Assembly: GCA_017474765.1 (NCBI GenBank)
Contig: JAFVGW010000040.1
Location: 124,001-188,000 of the forward strand
DNA: 64,000 nt
Direction of reading: 5' to 3'
Source: Salinivirgaceae bacterium
GTDB lineage: Bacteria > Bacteroidota > Bacteroidia > Bacteroidales > SZUA-534
The notes beneath the pieces were generated by a model. It saw only the letters and a list, made by a program, of their open reading frames with translations, searched no databases and was not told the DNA's origin. The position numbers and the translations under genes are program-made. Below, piece after piece: positions 1-7,949 of the stretch. Numbering within the stretch: the first letter of the stretch is position 1; each line of letters opens with the position of its first letter.

Positions 1-1
1 T

Positions 2-763
2 GGCGAGTTCGACAAGGCTATTGAAGCCTACAACTACGCCATTGCTCTCGACCCCGAGTTCTACGACGCCGTGTTCAACAAGGGCAACACCTGCTGCAAC
101 GCAGGCTACTACCAAGAGGCTCTTGAGTGCTATCAGGACTACCTGAAGGGCTACCCCAACAGCGTGTCGGCGCAGTGCTACCTTGGCGAGTGCCTTTACC
201 ACCTTAACCGTCTCGACGAGGCGGAACGCTGCTTCAACAAAATTGTTGGAATGTTCAGCGACAATGCCGACGCATGGTTTGGCAAGGCGATGATTTTCAG
301 CACTCGCGGCGAATTCGATTTGGCTATCGACTCGCTCGACAAGGTGCTTCAGGCCGACCCCGAGCACGATGCTGCTTGGCACCAACTTGGGCGGATTTTT
401 GCACAAAACAACAATTATGAAGATGCGATTGCCGCTTTCCAGAAATCGCTCGAACTCAACCACTACGAGACAATGGCGTGGGAAAATCTTGCGTTGGCCT
501 ATTCGGCTGTCGAAGACGACCAGGCGGCCATTGACTCGCTCGAAAAGGGACTTGAGTATCTGCCCGACAACAGCGTTCTGCTTTACGTTTTGGCGGCTGT
601 ATATCTGCTCGTCTATCGCAACGATGAGTGCTTCGACTGCTTCCGCAAGGCTTTCCGCCAGGACCCCGACCTTTACACTCATTTCACCGACATTGTCCCT
701 GACTCGGCCATTCCCGCTGAAATAAAGAAGTTAATCAAAAGTCAAAATAAAGACAATCACTAA
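2..763 (+). CDS. TPR-repeat protein, 5' end outside window
   Basis: The open frame is already running at base 2 and ends at 763, so the N-terminus is missing; the methionine at 71 is internal. The visible 253 residues are successive tetratricopeptide repeats of about 34 residues, with the usual pattern of small and aromatic residues (AWFGKA, AWHQLGRIF, AWENLALAY). TPR superhelices are protein-interaction scaffolds. No enzymatic domain or membrane segment is visible in this part. It lies 11 bases before the threonine-synthase-like gene, so the two may be co-transcribed. The partner and role cannot be inferred from this fragment. Confidence 0.85.
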   Translation, partial: GEFDKAIEAYNYAIALDPEFYDAVFNKGNTCCNAGYYQEALECYQDYLKGYPNSVSAQCYLGECLYHLNRLDEAERCFNKIVGMFSDNADAWFGKAMIFSTRGEFDLAIDSLDKVLQADPEHDAAWHQLGRIFAQNNNYEDAIAAFQKSLELNHYETMAWENLALAYSAVEDDQAAIDSLEKGLEYLPDNSVLLYVLAAVYLLVYRNDECFDCFRKAFRQDPDLYTHFTDIVPDSAIPAEIKKLIKSQNKDNH

Positions 764-774
764 TTTACACGTAT

Positions 775-2106
775 ATGAACAACACTAAATTCCACCTTCA
801 CTGCCGCAAATGCGGCGCCGACATTCCAGGTTTCAAGGAGTGGTTTGCCAACAATCAGAAATGCCCGCACTGCGGCGGAACTTACGTCGATGTGAAATAT
901 CACCGCGACTACAGCGAGTTGAAGAAACTTATCGACACAAAAGAACACGTTGAGAACGTTTGGCATTATTTTGATTTTCTGCCACTTATCGATAAGAAAA
1001 ACAAGATTTCGCACACCGAGGGCGCCATTCCTGTCGACCGTTGGGAGTTTATGGAGAAGTTCGCAAAGAAATACTACAATCTCGATATCACCGTCCGCGC
1101 CTACCGCAACGACCTGAACCAGGGCACAGGCACCTTCAAGGATGTGGCGGGAGCCGTCACAGCGAGCGTGCTCAAGGAGAACGGCGTGAAGGACTACTGC
1201 GTGGCCAGCACGGGCAACATTGCCAACGCTTTCGCGCACTATTTCGCTGAAGCGGGAATCAATTTGGGCGTTTTTGTGCCTGAAGACACGCTGAAAATCA
1301 ACGAGGCGGAGATAAACACCTACGGCCAGGGCCTGTTCCGCGTGAAGGGCGACTATGCGATGGCCAAAAAGGTGGCCGCCGACTATTCGGCAAAATACGG
1401 CATTCTGATTTCGGGCGGCAACACCGACCCGATGCGCGTTGAGGCCAAAAAGACGATGGTTTTTGAGTGGCTGCGCCAGATGGGCAAACTGCCGTCGGTT
1501 TACATTCAGGCAGTTAGCGGCGGCACAGGCCCGATTGCCATTGCCAAAGGCTGCGCCGACCTTGAGGGTTTGGGCTACGACAACCGCTTGCCGCGATTCA
1601 TTATGGTTCAGCCGTCGGGCTGCACGCCGATGGTTGAGGGCTACGCAAAAGCCAAGGCCGCAGGCTTCCCCGAGGGTTGGCATAACGACTATCCGTGCTA
1701 CGAGAACCCCAAGACCAGCGTTCCGATTTTGGCCACAGGCAAGCCAGGAACTTTCCCGATTGTGGCTTCGCTCGTGAAAGAGTCGGGTGGCGATTTTGTC
1801 GCTTTCGACGAGCAGTATCTTGCTGATATGGCGAAACTTGTGGCCTACGAGACCACCGTCCGCATTGGACCCGCAGCGGCTGTCTGCGTTGGCGGCTTCT
1901 TCGAGTCGCTGAAGAACGGTCTGCTCAAGAATGGCGACGATGTGCTTATCAACCTTGGCGAGGGTTCGCGCCGCGCGCCAGCCTTTGTCGAGAGCATAAT
2001 CTACACCACCAAGCACGTGGCTTCGGTTGACGAGTGCGAGAAATTCGACCGCTCGAAATTCGAGCCGATGCTTTGGGACAAAATTTTGAAAATCTACAAC
2101 TTATAA
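775..2106 (+). CDS. Threonine-synthase-like PLP enzyme, candidate cysteate synthase
   Basis: A 443-residue fold-type II pyridoxal-phosphate enzyme. The N-terminus has a zinc-ribbon pattern (C10, C13, C30, C33). The PLP lysine is probably K122 in GTGTFKDVAG, followed by STGNIANAF and a glycine-rich phosphate loop (SGGTGPIAIAKG). The window also holds a typical thrC (37299-38588) inside the threonine operon, so this is a divergent paralogue. In Methanosarcina such a paralogue is cysteate synthase (phosphoserine plus sulfite to cysteate), and cysteate is the first precursor of Bacteroidota sulfonolipids; that assignment here is inference. No cysteate acyltransferase gene lies nearby. A second threonine synthase or another beta-replacement enzyme is possible. 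Confidence 0.75.
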   Translation: MNNTKFHLHCRKCGADIPGFKEWFANNQKCPHCGGTYVDVKYHRDYSELKKLIDTKEHVENVWHYFDFLPLIDKKNKISHTEGAIPVDRWEFMEKFAKKYYNLDITVRAYRNDLNQGTGTFKDVAGAVTASVLKENGVKDYCVASTGNIANAFAHYFAEAGINLGVFVPEDTLKINEAEINTYGQGLFRVKGDYAMAKKVAADYSAKYGILISGGNTDPMRVEAKKTMVFEWLRQMGKLPSVYIQAVSGGTGPIAIAKGCADLEGLGYDNRLPRFIMVQPSGCTPMVEGYAKAKAAGFPEGWHNDYPCYENPKTSVPILATGKPGTFPIVASLVKESGGDFVAFDEQYLADMAKLVAYETTVRIGPAAAVCVGGFFESLKNGLLKNGDDVLINLGEGSRRAPAFVESIIYTTKHVASVDECEKFDRSKFEPMLWDKILKIYNL

Positions 2107-2112
2107 TCAGGA

Positions 2113-3039
2113 ATGAGGGAACACATAGCCAATTTCCTGAAAGGCTTTGCAATGGGTGTGGCCAACGTCATTCCAGGCGTTTCGGGCGGTACCATTGCAC
2201 TGCTTACAGGCATTTTCGAGCGGCTGATAAACGCTCTCAAATCGTTTGACGTTGAGGCGGTTAGACTGCTGCTCAAATTCAAGTTCCGCGAGTTCGCGCA
2301 GCACGTCGATTTTGGTTTTCTGCTGTCGGTGTTCGTTGGCGTCGGCGTCAGCATTATATCGGTGGCCAAACTGCTCGAGTTCCTTTTCCAGTCGTACCCC
2401 GTTTACGTGTGGTCGTTCTTTTTCGGTCTGATACTCGTATCGGTTTGGTTTGTAGGCAAATCGATAGGCAAAATCGATGTTGCGGCGGCCGTTTCGTTCG
2501 TGGTTGGCGCCGCGGTTGCCTTCGGCCTTTCGGTGATGAATCCCGCAACCGAGAACACCGCCTTTTGGTATCTGATAATCTGCGGCGCGGTGGCCGTTTG
2601 CAGTATGATTCTGCCAGGCCTTTCGGGCTCGTTTGTGCTGATTCTGATGGACAACTACCAACTGATAATGATTTACGCCGTGTCGCATTTCGATATGAAA
2701 ATCATTGTCCCCGTGGCCATTGGCGTGGTGGTGGGGCTGTTGGCGTTCTCGCATTTCCTGTCGTGGCTTTTGAGCCGATACGCCCGCCAGACGATGGCCG
2801 TGCTCACAGGCTTCATTTTCGGCAGCCTTGGCACCATTTGGCCGTGGAAAAACCCCGTCTATCTGATGCAGGACGGCGCCGAAGTGCTGAAAAACGGCAA
2901 ACCGATAATCCAGAGTTACCAGATGTATTTCCCGCAAGAGTTCAGCGCCGAAGTGGCCATTGCCATTGTGCTGATGGCGGCGGGAATGGCGGCTCTGTGG
3001 GCGCTTGAGAGGTCATCGGAGAAAACGAAAACACAATGA
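2113..3039 (+). CDS. DUF368 membrane protein, PopT-type undecaprenyl-phosphate translocase
   Basis: A 308-residue polytopic membrane protein opening with the DUF368 signature GFAMGVANVIPGVSGGTIA and repeating a related motif near the middle (ILPGLSGSFVLILM). That internal pseudo-duplication is typical of the family. DUF368 proteins (PopT) are known to recycle the carrier lipid undecaprenyl phosphate across the inner membrane, supporting peptidoglycan and surface-polysaccharide synthesis. It starts 6 bases after the PLP-enzyme stop, implying one transcript. About 8 hydrophobic segments are visible and the C-terminus is short and charged. The family call is firm; the transport role comes from the family. 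Confidence 0.85.
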   Translation: MREHIANFLKGFAMGVANVIPGVSGGTIALLTGIFERLINALKSFDVEAVRLLLKFKFREFAQHVDFGFLLSVFVGVGVSIISVAKLLEFLFQSYPVYVWSFFFGLILVSVWFVGKSIGKIDVAAAVSFVVGAAVAFGLSVMNPATENTAFWYLIICGAVAVCSMILPGLSGSFVLILMDNYQLIMIYAVSHFDMKIIVPVAIGVVVGLLAFSHFLSWLLSRYARQTMAVLTGFIFGSLGTIWPWKNPVYLMQDGAEVLKNGKPIIQSYQMYFPQEFSAEVAIAIVLMAAGMAALWALERSSEKTKTQ

Positions 3040-3074
3040 TTTTCGCACAGATGACACAGATGACACTGATTATT
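3040..3074 (+). repeat. Dispersed 35-nt intergenic repeat, copy 1
   Basis: The sequence opens TTTTCGCACAGAT and contains a tandem run of a 9-base unit close to ACACAGATN. It matches 37251-37285 at 32 of 35 positions by direct comparison. Both copies lie immediately after a stop codon and before the next gene on the same strand. The function is unknown. Confidence 0.8.
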
Positions 3075-3105
3075 TAAAAGTATAAACTACAACACTAAAC
3101 CAACA

Positions 3106-4149
3106 ATGAAAAAACTATTCATCTTTTCAATGCTTACACTGATTTTCGGTCAGTTAAACGCTCAGGATTTGATAGTCACAAATAAAGGCGATTCACTTAA
3201 TTGCAAGATTACACTACGAATGTCAGGAAACATTCATTTCAAATTCCGAAATAATGGAAATACTCTCAATTCAACACTGCCCAAAGCCGAAGTGAAAACA
3301 TATAAATATGGCTACTATAGCCAAAATGTGGATGATGGCAGTCCAAAGGATTTAGTTTTAGTTCAAGATGGAGATTCAATTCGCTGCAAAATAGTGACTA
3401 TTAAGTATAATAATTTATATTACACCATTGACACTAATAGTTCTACCACCACTAATACCATTCCTTTAGACCAAGTGAAGAAATACAAGTTCAATTACTA
3501 TCGTCCGTTCACCGAATATCAAAAATGGGTGTTTTCGATTAATGGAGGATATAGTCAACGGTTGGCAGAAATTTCAAAGAATTTACCCTCAAATTATGGT
3601 AAGCACATCGAACAACTAAAAAAAGGATACCATTGCGAACTTGATTTTTCGTATTACTTCTCCGAACATTTGGGACTTGGCACCAAATATTCAATTTACA
3701 AATCCTCAAATTCACAAACAATACGTGAACCCGACTATTATTTTGAAAACTATTATAATTCATATAAGGACGTTTATGTGAAAGACGAACACACAATTCC
3801 TTATATAGGGTTTATGTTTTCTACAAGATTCTACGGAGCAAAAAAACGAGGGACGCTTTTGGTTAATTATTCTGCAGGATATTTGGGCTACTCTGATGAA
3901 GGAATTTATGCTAATAAATCATTTACAATTAAAGGGAAAACATTAGGACTGGCGCTTGATTTGGGTTATGACTATTGGATTTTAAGGAATACGGCTTTAG
4001 GTATTCGTATATCGCTGACTTATGGAAACATTAAGGAATACACACAAAAGACAAACGCTACTAAAGAAAAAATTAAACTTAAAGACGAATATGAAGGCCT
4101 AAGCCGAATTGACATTTCTGCAGGCCTGCGTTTCGGAGGTAAAAAATGA
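3106..4149 (+). CDS. Secreted protein with duplicated N-terminal motif and probable beta-barrel
   Basis: A 347-residue protein with a signal peptide (MKKLFIFSMLTLIFGQLNAQ). Two related segments follow: DLIVTNKGDSLNCKI near residue 21 and DLVLVQDGDSIRCKI near residue 82, each leading into a KTYKYGYY or KKYKFNYY stretch. The rest has alternating polar and aromatic strands with GYDYW and SAGLRFGGKK at the end, which fits an outer-membrane beta-barrel. Base composition is visibly more AT-rich than the flanking genes. It lies 6 bases before aroE, an unrelated partner. No family or function is recognised. Confidence 0.65.
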   Translation: MKKLFIFSMLTLIFGQLNAQDLIVTNKGDSLNCKITLRMSGNIHFKFRNNGNTLNSTLPKAEVKTYKYGYYSQNVDDGSPKDLVLVQDGDSIRCKIVTIKYNNLYYTIDTNSSTTTNTIPLDQVKKYKFNYYRPFTEYQKWVFSINGGYSQRLAEISKNLPSNYGKHIEQLKKGYHCELDFSYYFSEHLGLGTKYSIYKSSNSQTIREPDYYFENYYNSYKDVYVKDEHTIPYIGFMFSTRFYGAKKRGTLLVNYSAGYLGYSDEGIYANKSFTIKGKTLGLALDLGYDYWILRNTALGIRISLTYGNIKEYTQKTNATKEKIKLKDEYEGLSRIDISAGLRFGGKK

Positions 4150-4155
4150 AAAAAA

Positions 4156-4902
4156 ATGAAAACCTACGTTTTGGTCGGCTACCCATTGGGGCACTCTTTC
4201 TCACAAGACTATTTTACAAAGAAGTTTGCGGCGGAAAATATTGACGCGCAGTATCTTAACTTTCAGATTGAAGACATTGCTCTTTTCCCTGAAAAAGTGC
4301 TGACTACACCTGGCTTGGCAGGACTGAACGTCACCATTCCCTACAAGCAGAAGGTGATGCAATTCCTCGATGAGATTGACGAGACCGCGCAACGTGTTGG
4401 CGCAGTGAATGTTGTGAAGATTATCCGCAATGGAGAAAAAATTCGTCTGCGCGGCTGCAACTCCGATGTTGTGGGATTCGAGAACTCGCTTCGGCCGCTG
4501 CTGAAACCTTGCCACACCAAAGCCTTCATTTTGGGAACGGGCGGCGCCTCAAAGGCCGTGCGCTATGTGCTTGAAAAACTTGGTATTGACTACCAATTCG
4601 TCTCGCGCAACGCCGATGCCGCCAACAACATTCTCTCATACCAGCAACTCACTGCCGAACTTATTGAAAGCCATAGACTTATAGTCAACTGCACACCGCT
4701 GGGTATGTCGCCCAAAACCGATGCCTGCCCCGATATTCCCTACTCGGCTATCGGCTCTGACCACCTCTGTTTCGACTTGATTTACAATCCTGAGACAACG
4801 CTGTTCCTGCAAAAAGCCAAAGAGCGTGGCGCAACCATTAAAAACGGGTTGGATATGCTGATTGGCCAGGCTGTAAGGGCTTGGGAGATTTGGAACGAGT
4901 AA
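4156..4902 (+). CDS. aroE: Shikimate dehydrogenase
   Basis: A 248-residue NADP-dependent shikimate dehydrogenase, which reduces 3-dehydroshikimate to shikimate in the aromatic amino acid pathway. The substrate-binding start (GYPLGHSFSQ) is present. The catalytic pair is K64 in NVTIPYKQ and D104 in CNSDVVGFENSL. The nucleotide-binding loop reads ILGTGGASKAV. The protein ends with the family's closing motif (NGLDMLIGQAVRAWEIW). Length is slightly short for the family, as is usual in Bacteroidota. It starts 6 bases after the preceding surface-protein gene and is followed by a low-complexity intergenic region. Confidence 0.93.
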   Translation: MKTYVLVGYPLGHSFSQDYFTKKFAAENIDAQYLNFQIEDIALFPEKVLTTPGLAGLNVTIPYKQKVMQFLDEIDETAQRVGAVNVVKIIRNGEKIRLRGCNSDVVGFENSLRPLLKPCHTKAFILGTGGASKAVRYVLEKLGIDYQFVSRNADAANNILSYQQLTAELIESHRLIVNCTPLGMSPKTDACPDIPYSAIGSDHLCFDLIYNPETTLFLQKAKERGATIKNGLDMLIGQAVRAWEIWNE

Positions 4903-5046
4903 AGTTTGGAGTTAGAAATTAGGAGTTAGAAGTTTGGTATTTAAACTTGTTAAACCTTTAAACCACTGAACCCTTCAACCTCTAAACTTTTAAACTTGTT
5001 AAACTTCTAAACCTTTCAACTTCTAAACCTTTCAACTCCACACCTA
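4903..5046 (+). repeat. Low-complexity intergenic tract with complementary halves
   Basis: The first part (4903-4940) is built from GTTAGAA and GAGTTAG units with almost no C. The second part (about 4945-5040) is built from TTYTAAAC and CTTTCAAC units with almost no G. TTAGAAGTTT at 4926-4935 is the exact reverse complement of 5001-5010, so a transcript could fold back. The 15-mer GGAGTTAGAAATTAG is shared with the tandem repeat at 27873. No gene is visible. Confidence 0.65.
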
Positions 5047-5070
5047 TAATATATAGCAATAAGAATCAGG

Positions 5071-5128
5071 CGGCGCCCAACAGCCTTGAGAAAGGGCAAA
5101 AAATCTCCAAAGGCTATTTTCAGCGCCG
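5071..5128. other. Three-tier inverted repeat, possible structured RNA element
   Basis: Nested complementary segments are seen: CGGCGC (5071-5076) with GCGCCG (5123-5128); AGCCTT (5082-5087) with AAGGCT (5110-5115); GAGA (5088-5091) with TCTC (5104-5107). The loop is A-rich. It lies between aroE and the T9SS cargo gene and is upstream of the predicted -7 box at 5244, so it is not in that gene's 5' leader. No T-run follows, so it is not a clear terminator. The rest of 5129-5240 shows nothing recognisable. Confidence 0.45.
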
Positions 5129-5243
5129 AAAAACCTATCCGAAATGCCCAACTATTACCAATTGCCAATTTTCGTTTACCAATAATTCATTTTCTATGCT
5201 TAAAAAAAGTACAAGCATGGTGCACCGAATCAAAAATATTATC

Positions 5244-5251
5244 TATATTTG
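5244..5251 (+). promoter_or_regulatory. Bacteroidetes -7 box (TATATTTG)
   Basis: An exact TAnnTTTG match lies 30 bases before the ATG at 5282. No clear -33 TTTG is seen at the expected spacing. Confidence 0.6.
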
Positions 5252-5281
5252 CTTCGTGTTATTAACTAAAATCTTTTAGGT

Positions 5282-6655
5282 ATGAAAAACATTTTACTAA
5301 AATCTTTGGCCGTTGCCGCTTTGTTTGGCGCAGCCAATGTTGCCAATGCAGAAATTGACAACAAAGACAATGCAAAGGCAGGCGAAATCTACCGTTGGGA
5401 ATCAAACAACCCGGGTGAGTATGATCAGTTGTGCGACCCGGCAAATGGCGTATATGGTCTTTTCACATACGCAGCCGATTCTGACCCATGGTCATCACAG
5501 TTCTTCTGGGTATTTGCCAACGAAGATGTTGCTGCTGGTACACCAGTTCACGTACATTTTGAGTACAGAAAAACTGAAGACAGCGGTGCTGTAAAATTCA
5601 ACGCACAAGGTCACAGCAACCCACACTCTTACGTTAACAACGATGGTTGGGGTGAGCTTGAGTGCACCACTGAATGGCAAGAGTTTGACCAGGATATCGA
5701 AATCACTGGTGCAATCCACACTTTCGCTTTGAACTGCTCAATTGGTAAAGAGAATGGTACTCTTTTGATCCGCAACATCGTTGTAGAGGTAAACTTTGAG
5801 AACGCTATCGAAACCAAAGAGACAACAGAAGATGACGCTGATCTTGGCGAGGCACCTGAGGTAGAAGTTCCTGAAGAGCCAGTAATTGCTGCTCCTTACA
5901 CAACTGTAGATTACGGAAAAATCGGTGTTGCTGACGCTGACTTAGTATGGAGCAAAATGGCGGATGGAAAAGCAACTCTTCCTAATGCAGCAAAATACAA
6001 CGATGACGTTGTTCTTGCTTTCTTGGTTGACACTTCAGCTCAAAACCACTGGGACGTAGCATTCCATGTAGATTTCACTTCTGTATCAAGCTCTTTGACT
6101 GACAAGGCTATCTTGTCGTTCGAGTACAAAGACGACTATGCAGTTGGTGGCAACATGTGGTGGCACAATGGTAACAACGCTCGTCACGACGGTCTGATGC
6201 CATGGGATGGCGCAGCTCAAATTGCTCGTGGTCTTGATTGGAACAAATTCTGCGACACTTTGGTTCCAACAGACAGCCTGTATCAATGGGAAATCCAACT
6301 CGGTCCTGACGGCAAGAAACCTGCTGAGGCATTCAACGTATTCGTTAAGAACTTGACTCTGACAATCGACGGCAAGGAAGTTTACAGCTTGAAGAATGCT
6401 GCTAGCCCAGTTGAAGGTGCTATTAAAGAAAATGGTGGCGAGGTTCAACCTGCTATCAACGAGGCTACTGCTATCAAGGCATACTTCGCAGGTAACGTTC
6501 TTTACGCTTCTGAGGCTACCAACATGGTAATCTACAACATCAACGGTGTAGCTGTTAAGTCAGTTAAGAATGCTGCTAAACTTGACGTATCTGATCTGAA
6601 GTCAGGTCTGTACATTGCTAAGGTTGGCAACAAGACTGTTAAGTTTGTGAAATAA
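5282..6655 (+). CDS. Secreted two-module protein with T9SS type A sorting domain
   Basis: A 457-residue secreted protein. A signal peptide (MKNILLKSLAVAALFGAANVANA) is followed by two beta-rich modules (about 25-180 and 210-370) with carbohydrate-binding-like composition, including GVYGLFTYAADSDPW and MWWHNGNNARHDG. An acidic Glu/Pro-rich linker near residues 180-205 separates them. The last 70 or so residues are a T9SS sorting domain (NMVIYNINGVAVK, LKSGLYIAKV, TVKFVK), which directs export and surface attachment and is then cleaved. It has its own promoter and a strong terminator, so it is monocistronic. Codon use looks like that of a highly expressed gene. Ligand and function are unknown. 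Confidence 0.8.
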   Translation: MKNILLKSLAVAALFGAANVANAEIDNKDNAKAGEIYRWESNNPGEYDQLCDPANGVYGLFTYAADSDPWSSQFFWVFANEDVAAGTPVHVHFEYRKTEDSGAVKFNAQGHSNPHSYVNNDGWGELECTTEWQEFDQDIEITGAIHTFALNCSIGKENGTLLIRNIVVEVNFENAIETKETTEDDADLGEAPEVEVPEEPVIAAPYTTVDYGKIGVADADLVWSKMADGKATLPNAAKYNDDVVLAFLVDTSAQNHWDVAFHVDFTSVSSSLTDKAILSFEYKDDYAVGGNMWWHNGNNARHDGLMPWDGAAQIARGLDWNKFCDTLVPTDSLYQWEIQLGPDGKKPAEAFNVFVKNLTLTIDGKEVYSLKNAASPVEGAIKENGGEVQPAINEATAIKAYFAGNVLYASEATNMVIYNINGVAVKSVKNAAKLDVSDLKSGLYIAKVGNKTVKFVK

Positions 6656-6698
6656 TTAACAAGTAAATTTTAATAGTTTAACTGTTAATAACACATTG

Positions 6699-6731
6699 GC
6701 CCTGCAGACTTAGTCTGCAGGGCTTTTTTTT
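6699..6731 (+). terminator. Intrinsic terminator of the T9SS cargo gene
   Basis: Perfectly complementary 12-base arms at 6699-6710 (GCCCTGCAGACT) and 6712-6723 are followed by eight T residues (6724-6731). Confidence 0.93.
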
Positions 6732-6732
6732 G

Positions 6733-6740
6733 TATATTTG
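6733..6740 (+). promoter_or_regulatory. Bacteroidetes -7 box (TATATTTG) for the esterase gene
   Basis: An exact TAnnTTTG match lies directly after the preceding terminator and 33 bases before the ATG at 6774. Confidence 0.65.
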
Positions 6741-6773
6741 CTATACGAAAAAACTCACTTAAACAATAGAGAT

Positions 6774-7733
6774 ATGAAAAAATTAGGACTCACACTTGCT
6801 GCCGGACTGCTGAGCATTGCCGGTTTTGCACAAATGGGTGGCGGTTTCGGCGGCTTTGGCGGAAACCAGAACAGCACCGACACAATGCGTTACTCGCAAA
6901 AATTTCTCAACATCAACTATGCAGGCGACAATGAGGTTTACCACAACCTCGACATCTATCTGCCAAAAGAGGTGAAAGAGAGCTATCCTGTGGTCATCCA
7001 CATCTACGGGAGCGCATGGTTCAGCAACAACTCAAAAGGCGCTGCCGACCTTAACACCATCTGCGCTGCTCTACTCGATGCTGGCTATGCTGTTGTAACG
7101 CCCAACCACCGCTCGAGCAGCGATGCCAAATATCCGGCACAGATAAACGATATTAAGGCGGTTATCCGCTTTGTGCGCGGCAATGCCGACAAATACAAAT
7201 TCGACACCCAGTTCATTGCCACATCGGGCTTCTCGTCGGGCGGACATCTGGCGTCGCTTGCAGCCACCACACGCAACGAGAAAGTTGCCAATGTCGATGG
7301 CTACGAGGTTGACCTTGAAGGCAACGTGGGCCAGTTCACCAGCTTCAGCAGTAGCGTTGATGCGGCTTGCGACTGGTCGGGGCCTGTGGATTTGATGCAC
7401 ATGGACTGCGGCGAAGCAATGAAGATGCCAACATCGCCCGAGGAAGTGGTTCTGGGTGTGCCAATGAAAGGCAACGAGAACCGATACAAGGCTTTGAGCG
7501 CACCTACATTCATCGACCCAACCGACCCTCCGCTGATTGTGTGCCACGGAAAGAAAGACAATGTTGTGCCGTTCTGCCAAGGCGAGAGTTTCTACAACGC
7601 GCTGAAAGCCAAAGGTGTGAAGACCGAATTCATACCAGTTGAAGATGGCGGACACGGGTTCAATATGTACTCGAAAGAGAATCTGGCCAAAGTGGTCAAC
7701 TTCCTGAACGAAGCACGTGCTGCGAAGAAATAA
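6774..7733 (+). CDS. Secreted alpha/beta-hydrolase, esterase family
   Basis: A 319-residue alpha/beta hydrolase with a signal peptide (MKKLGLTLAAGLLSIAGFAQ) and a short Gly-rich mature N-terminus (MGGGFGGFGG). The nucleophile elbow is GFSSG in ATSGFSSGGHLAS. The catalytic His lies in EDGGHGF near the C-terminus, with an acid candidate in KKDNVVP. The oxyanion region reads HIYGSAWF in place of the usual HGGGW. The pattern resembles acetyl-xylan or feruloyl esterase-like (BD-FAE) hydrolases, so ester-decorated polysaccharide is a likely but unproven substrate. The start at 6774 is chosen because the upstream in-frame codon at 6738 falls inside the -7 box. Flanking promoter and terminator make it monocistronic. 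Confidence 0.85.
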   Translation: MKKLGLTLAAGLLSIAGFAQMGGGFGGFGGNQNSTDTMRYSQKFLNINYAGDNEVYHNLDIYLPKEVKESYPVVIHIYGSAWFSNNSKGAADLNTICAALLDAGYAVVTPNHRSSSDAKYPAQINDIKAVIRFVRGNADKYKFDTQFIATSGFSSGGHLASLAATTRNEKVANVDGYEVDLEGNVGQFTSFSSSVDAACDWSGPVDLMHMDCGEAMKMPTSPEEVVLGVPMKGNENRYKALSAPTFIDPTDPPLIVCHGKKDNVVPFCQGESFYNALKAKGVKTEFIPVEDGGHGFNMYSKENLAKVVNFLNEARAAKK

Positions 7734-7758
7734 TCTGCAACAAATCAGAATGTTTCAC

Positions 7759-7790
7759 AACGGCTCCAATAAAAAAACGGAGCCGTTTTT
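7759..7790 (+). terminator. Intrinsic terminator of the esterase gene
   Basis: AACGGCTCC (7759-7767) pairs with GGAGCCGTT (7779-7787) across an A-rich loop and runs into TTTTT. Confidence 0.9.
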
Positions 7791-7888
7791 GTTTCCTAAA
7801 TACGTAACTCAAATGCCAGGAATAACACTGCAGCATTATTGAACACCAGGGCTTTTTTTGACAATCACCCACGATAAAAATATTTTGA

Positions 7889-7896
7889 TAGATTTG
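7889..7896 (+). promoter_or_regulatory. Bacteroidetes -7 box (TAGATTTG) for the CPBP gene
   Basis: An exact TAnnTTTG match lies 53 bases before the ATG at 7950. The nearest upstream TTTG (7857-7860) is too far for a canonical -33. Confidence 0.5.
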
Positions 7897-7949
7897 TGTA
7901 TGAAACGATTATTTGAAAAATTGCACATCAAAATAAATACCGACAAGTA

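Noticed and set aside
760..2016. Long minus-strand open frame (418 codons) opposite the PLP-enzyme gene
   Set aside because: Low-complexity His/Arg/Ala-rich translation with no domain; it mirrors the codon bias of the real gene on the other strand.
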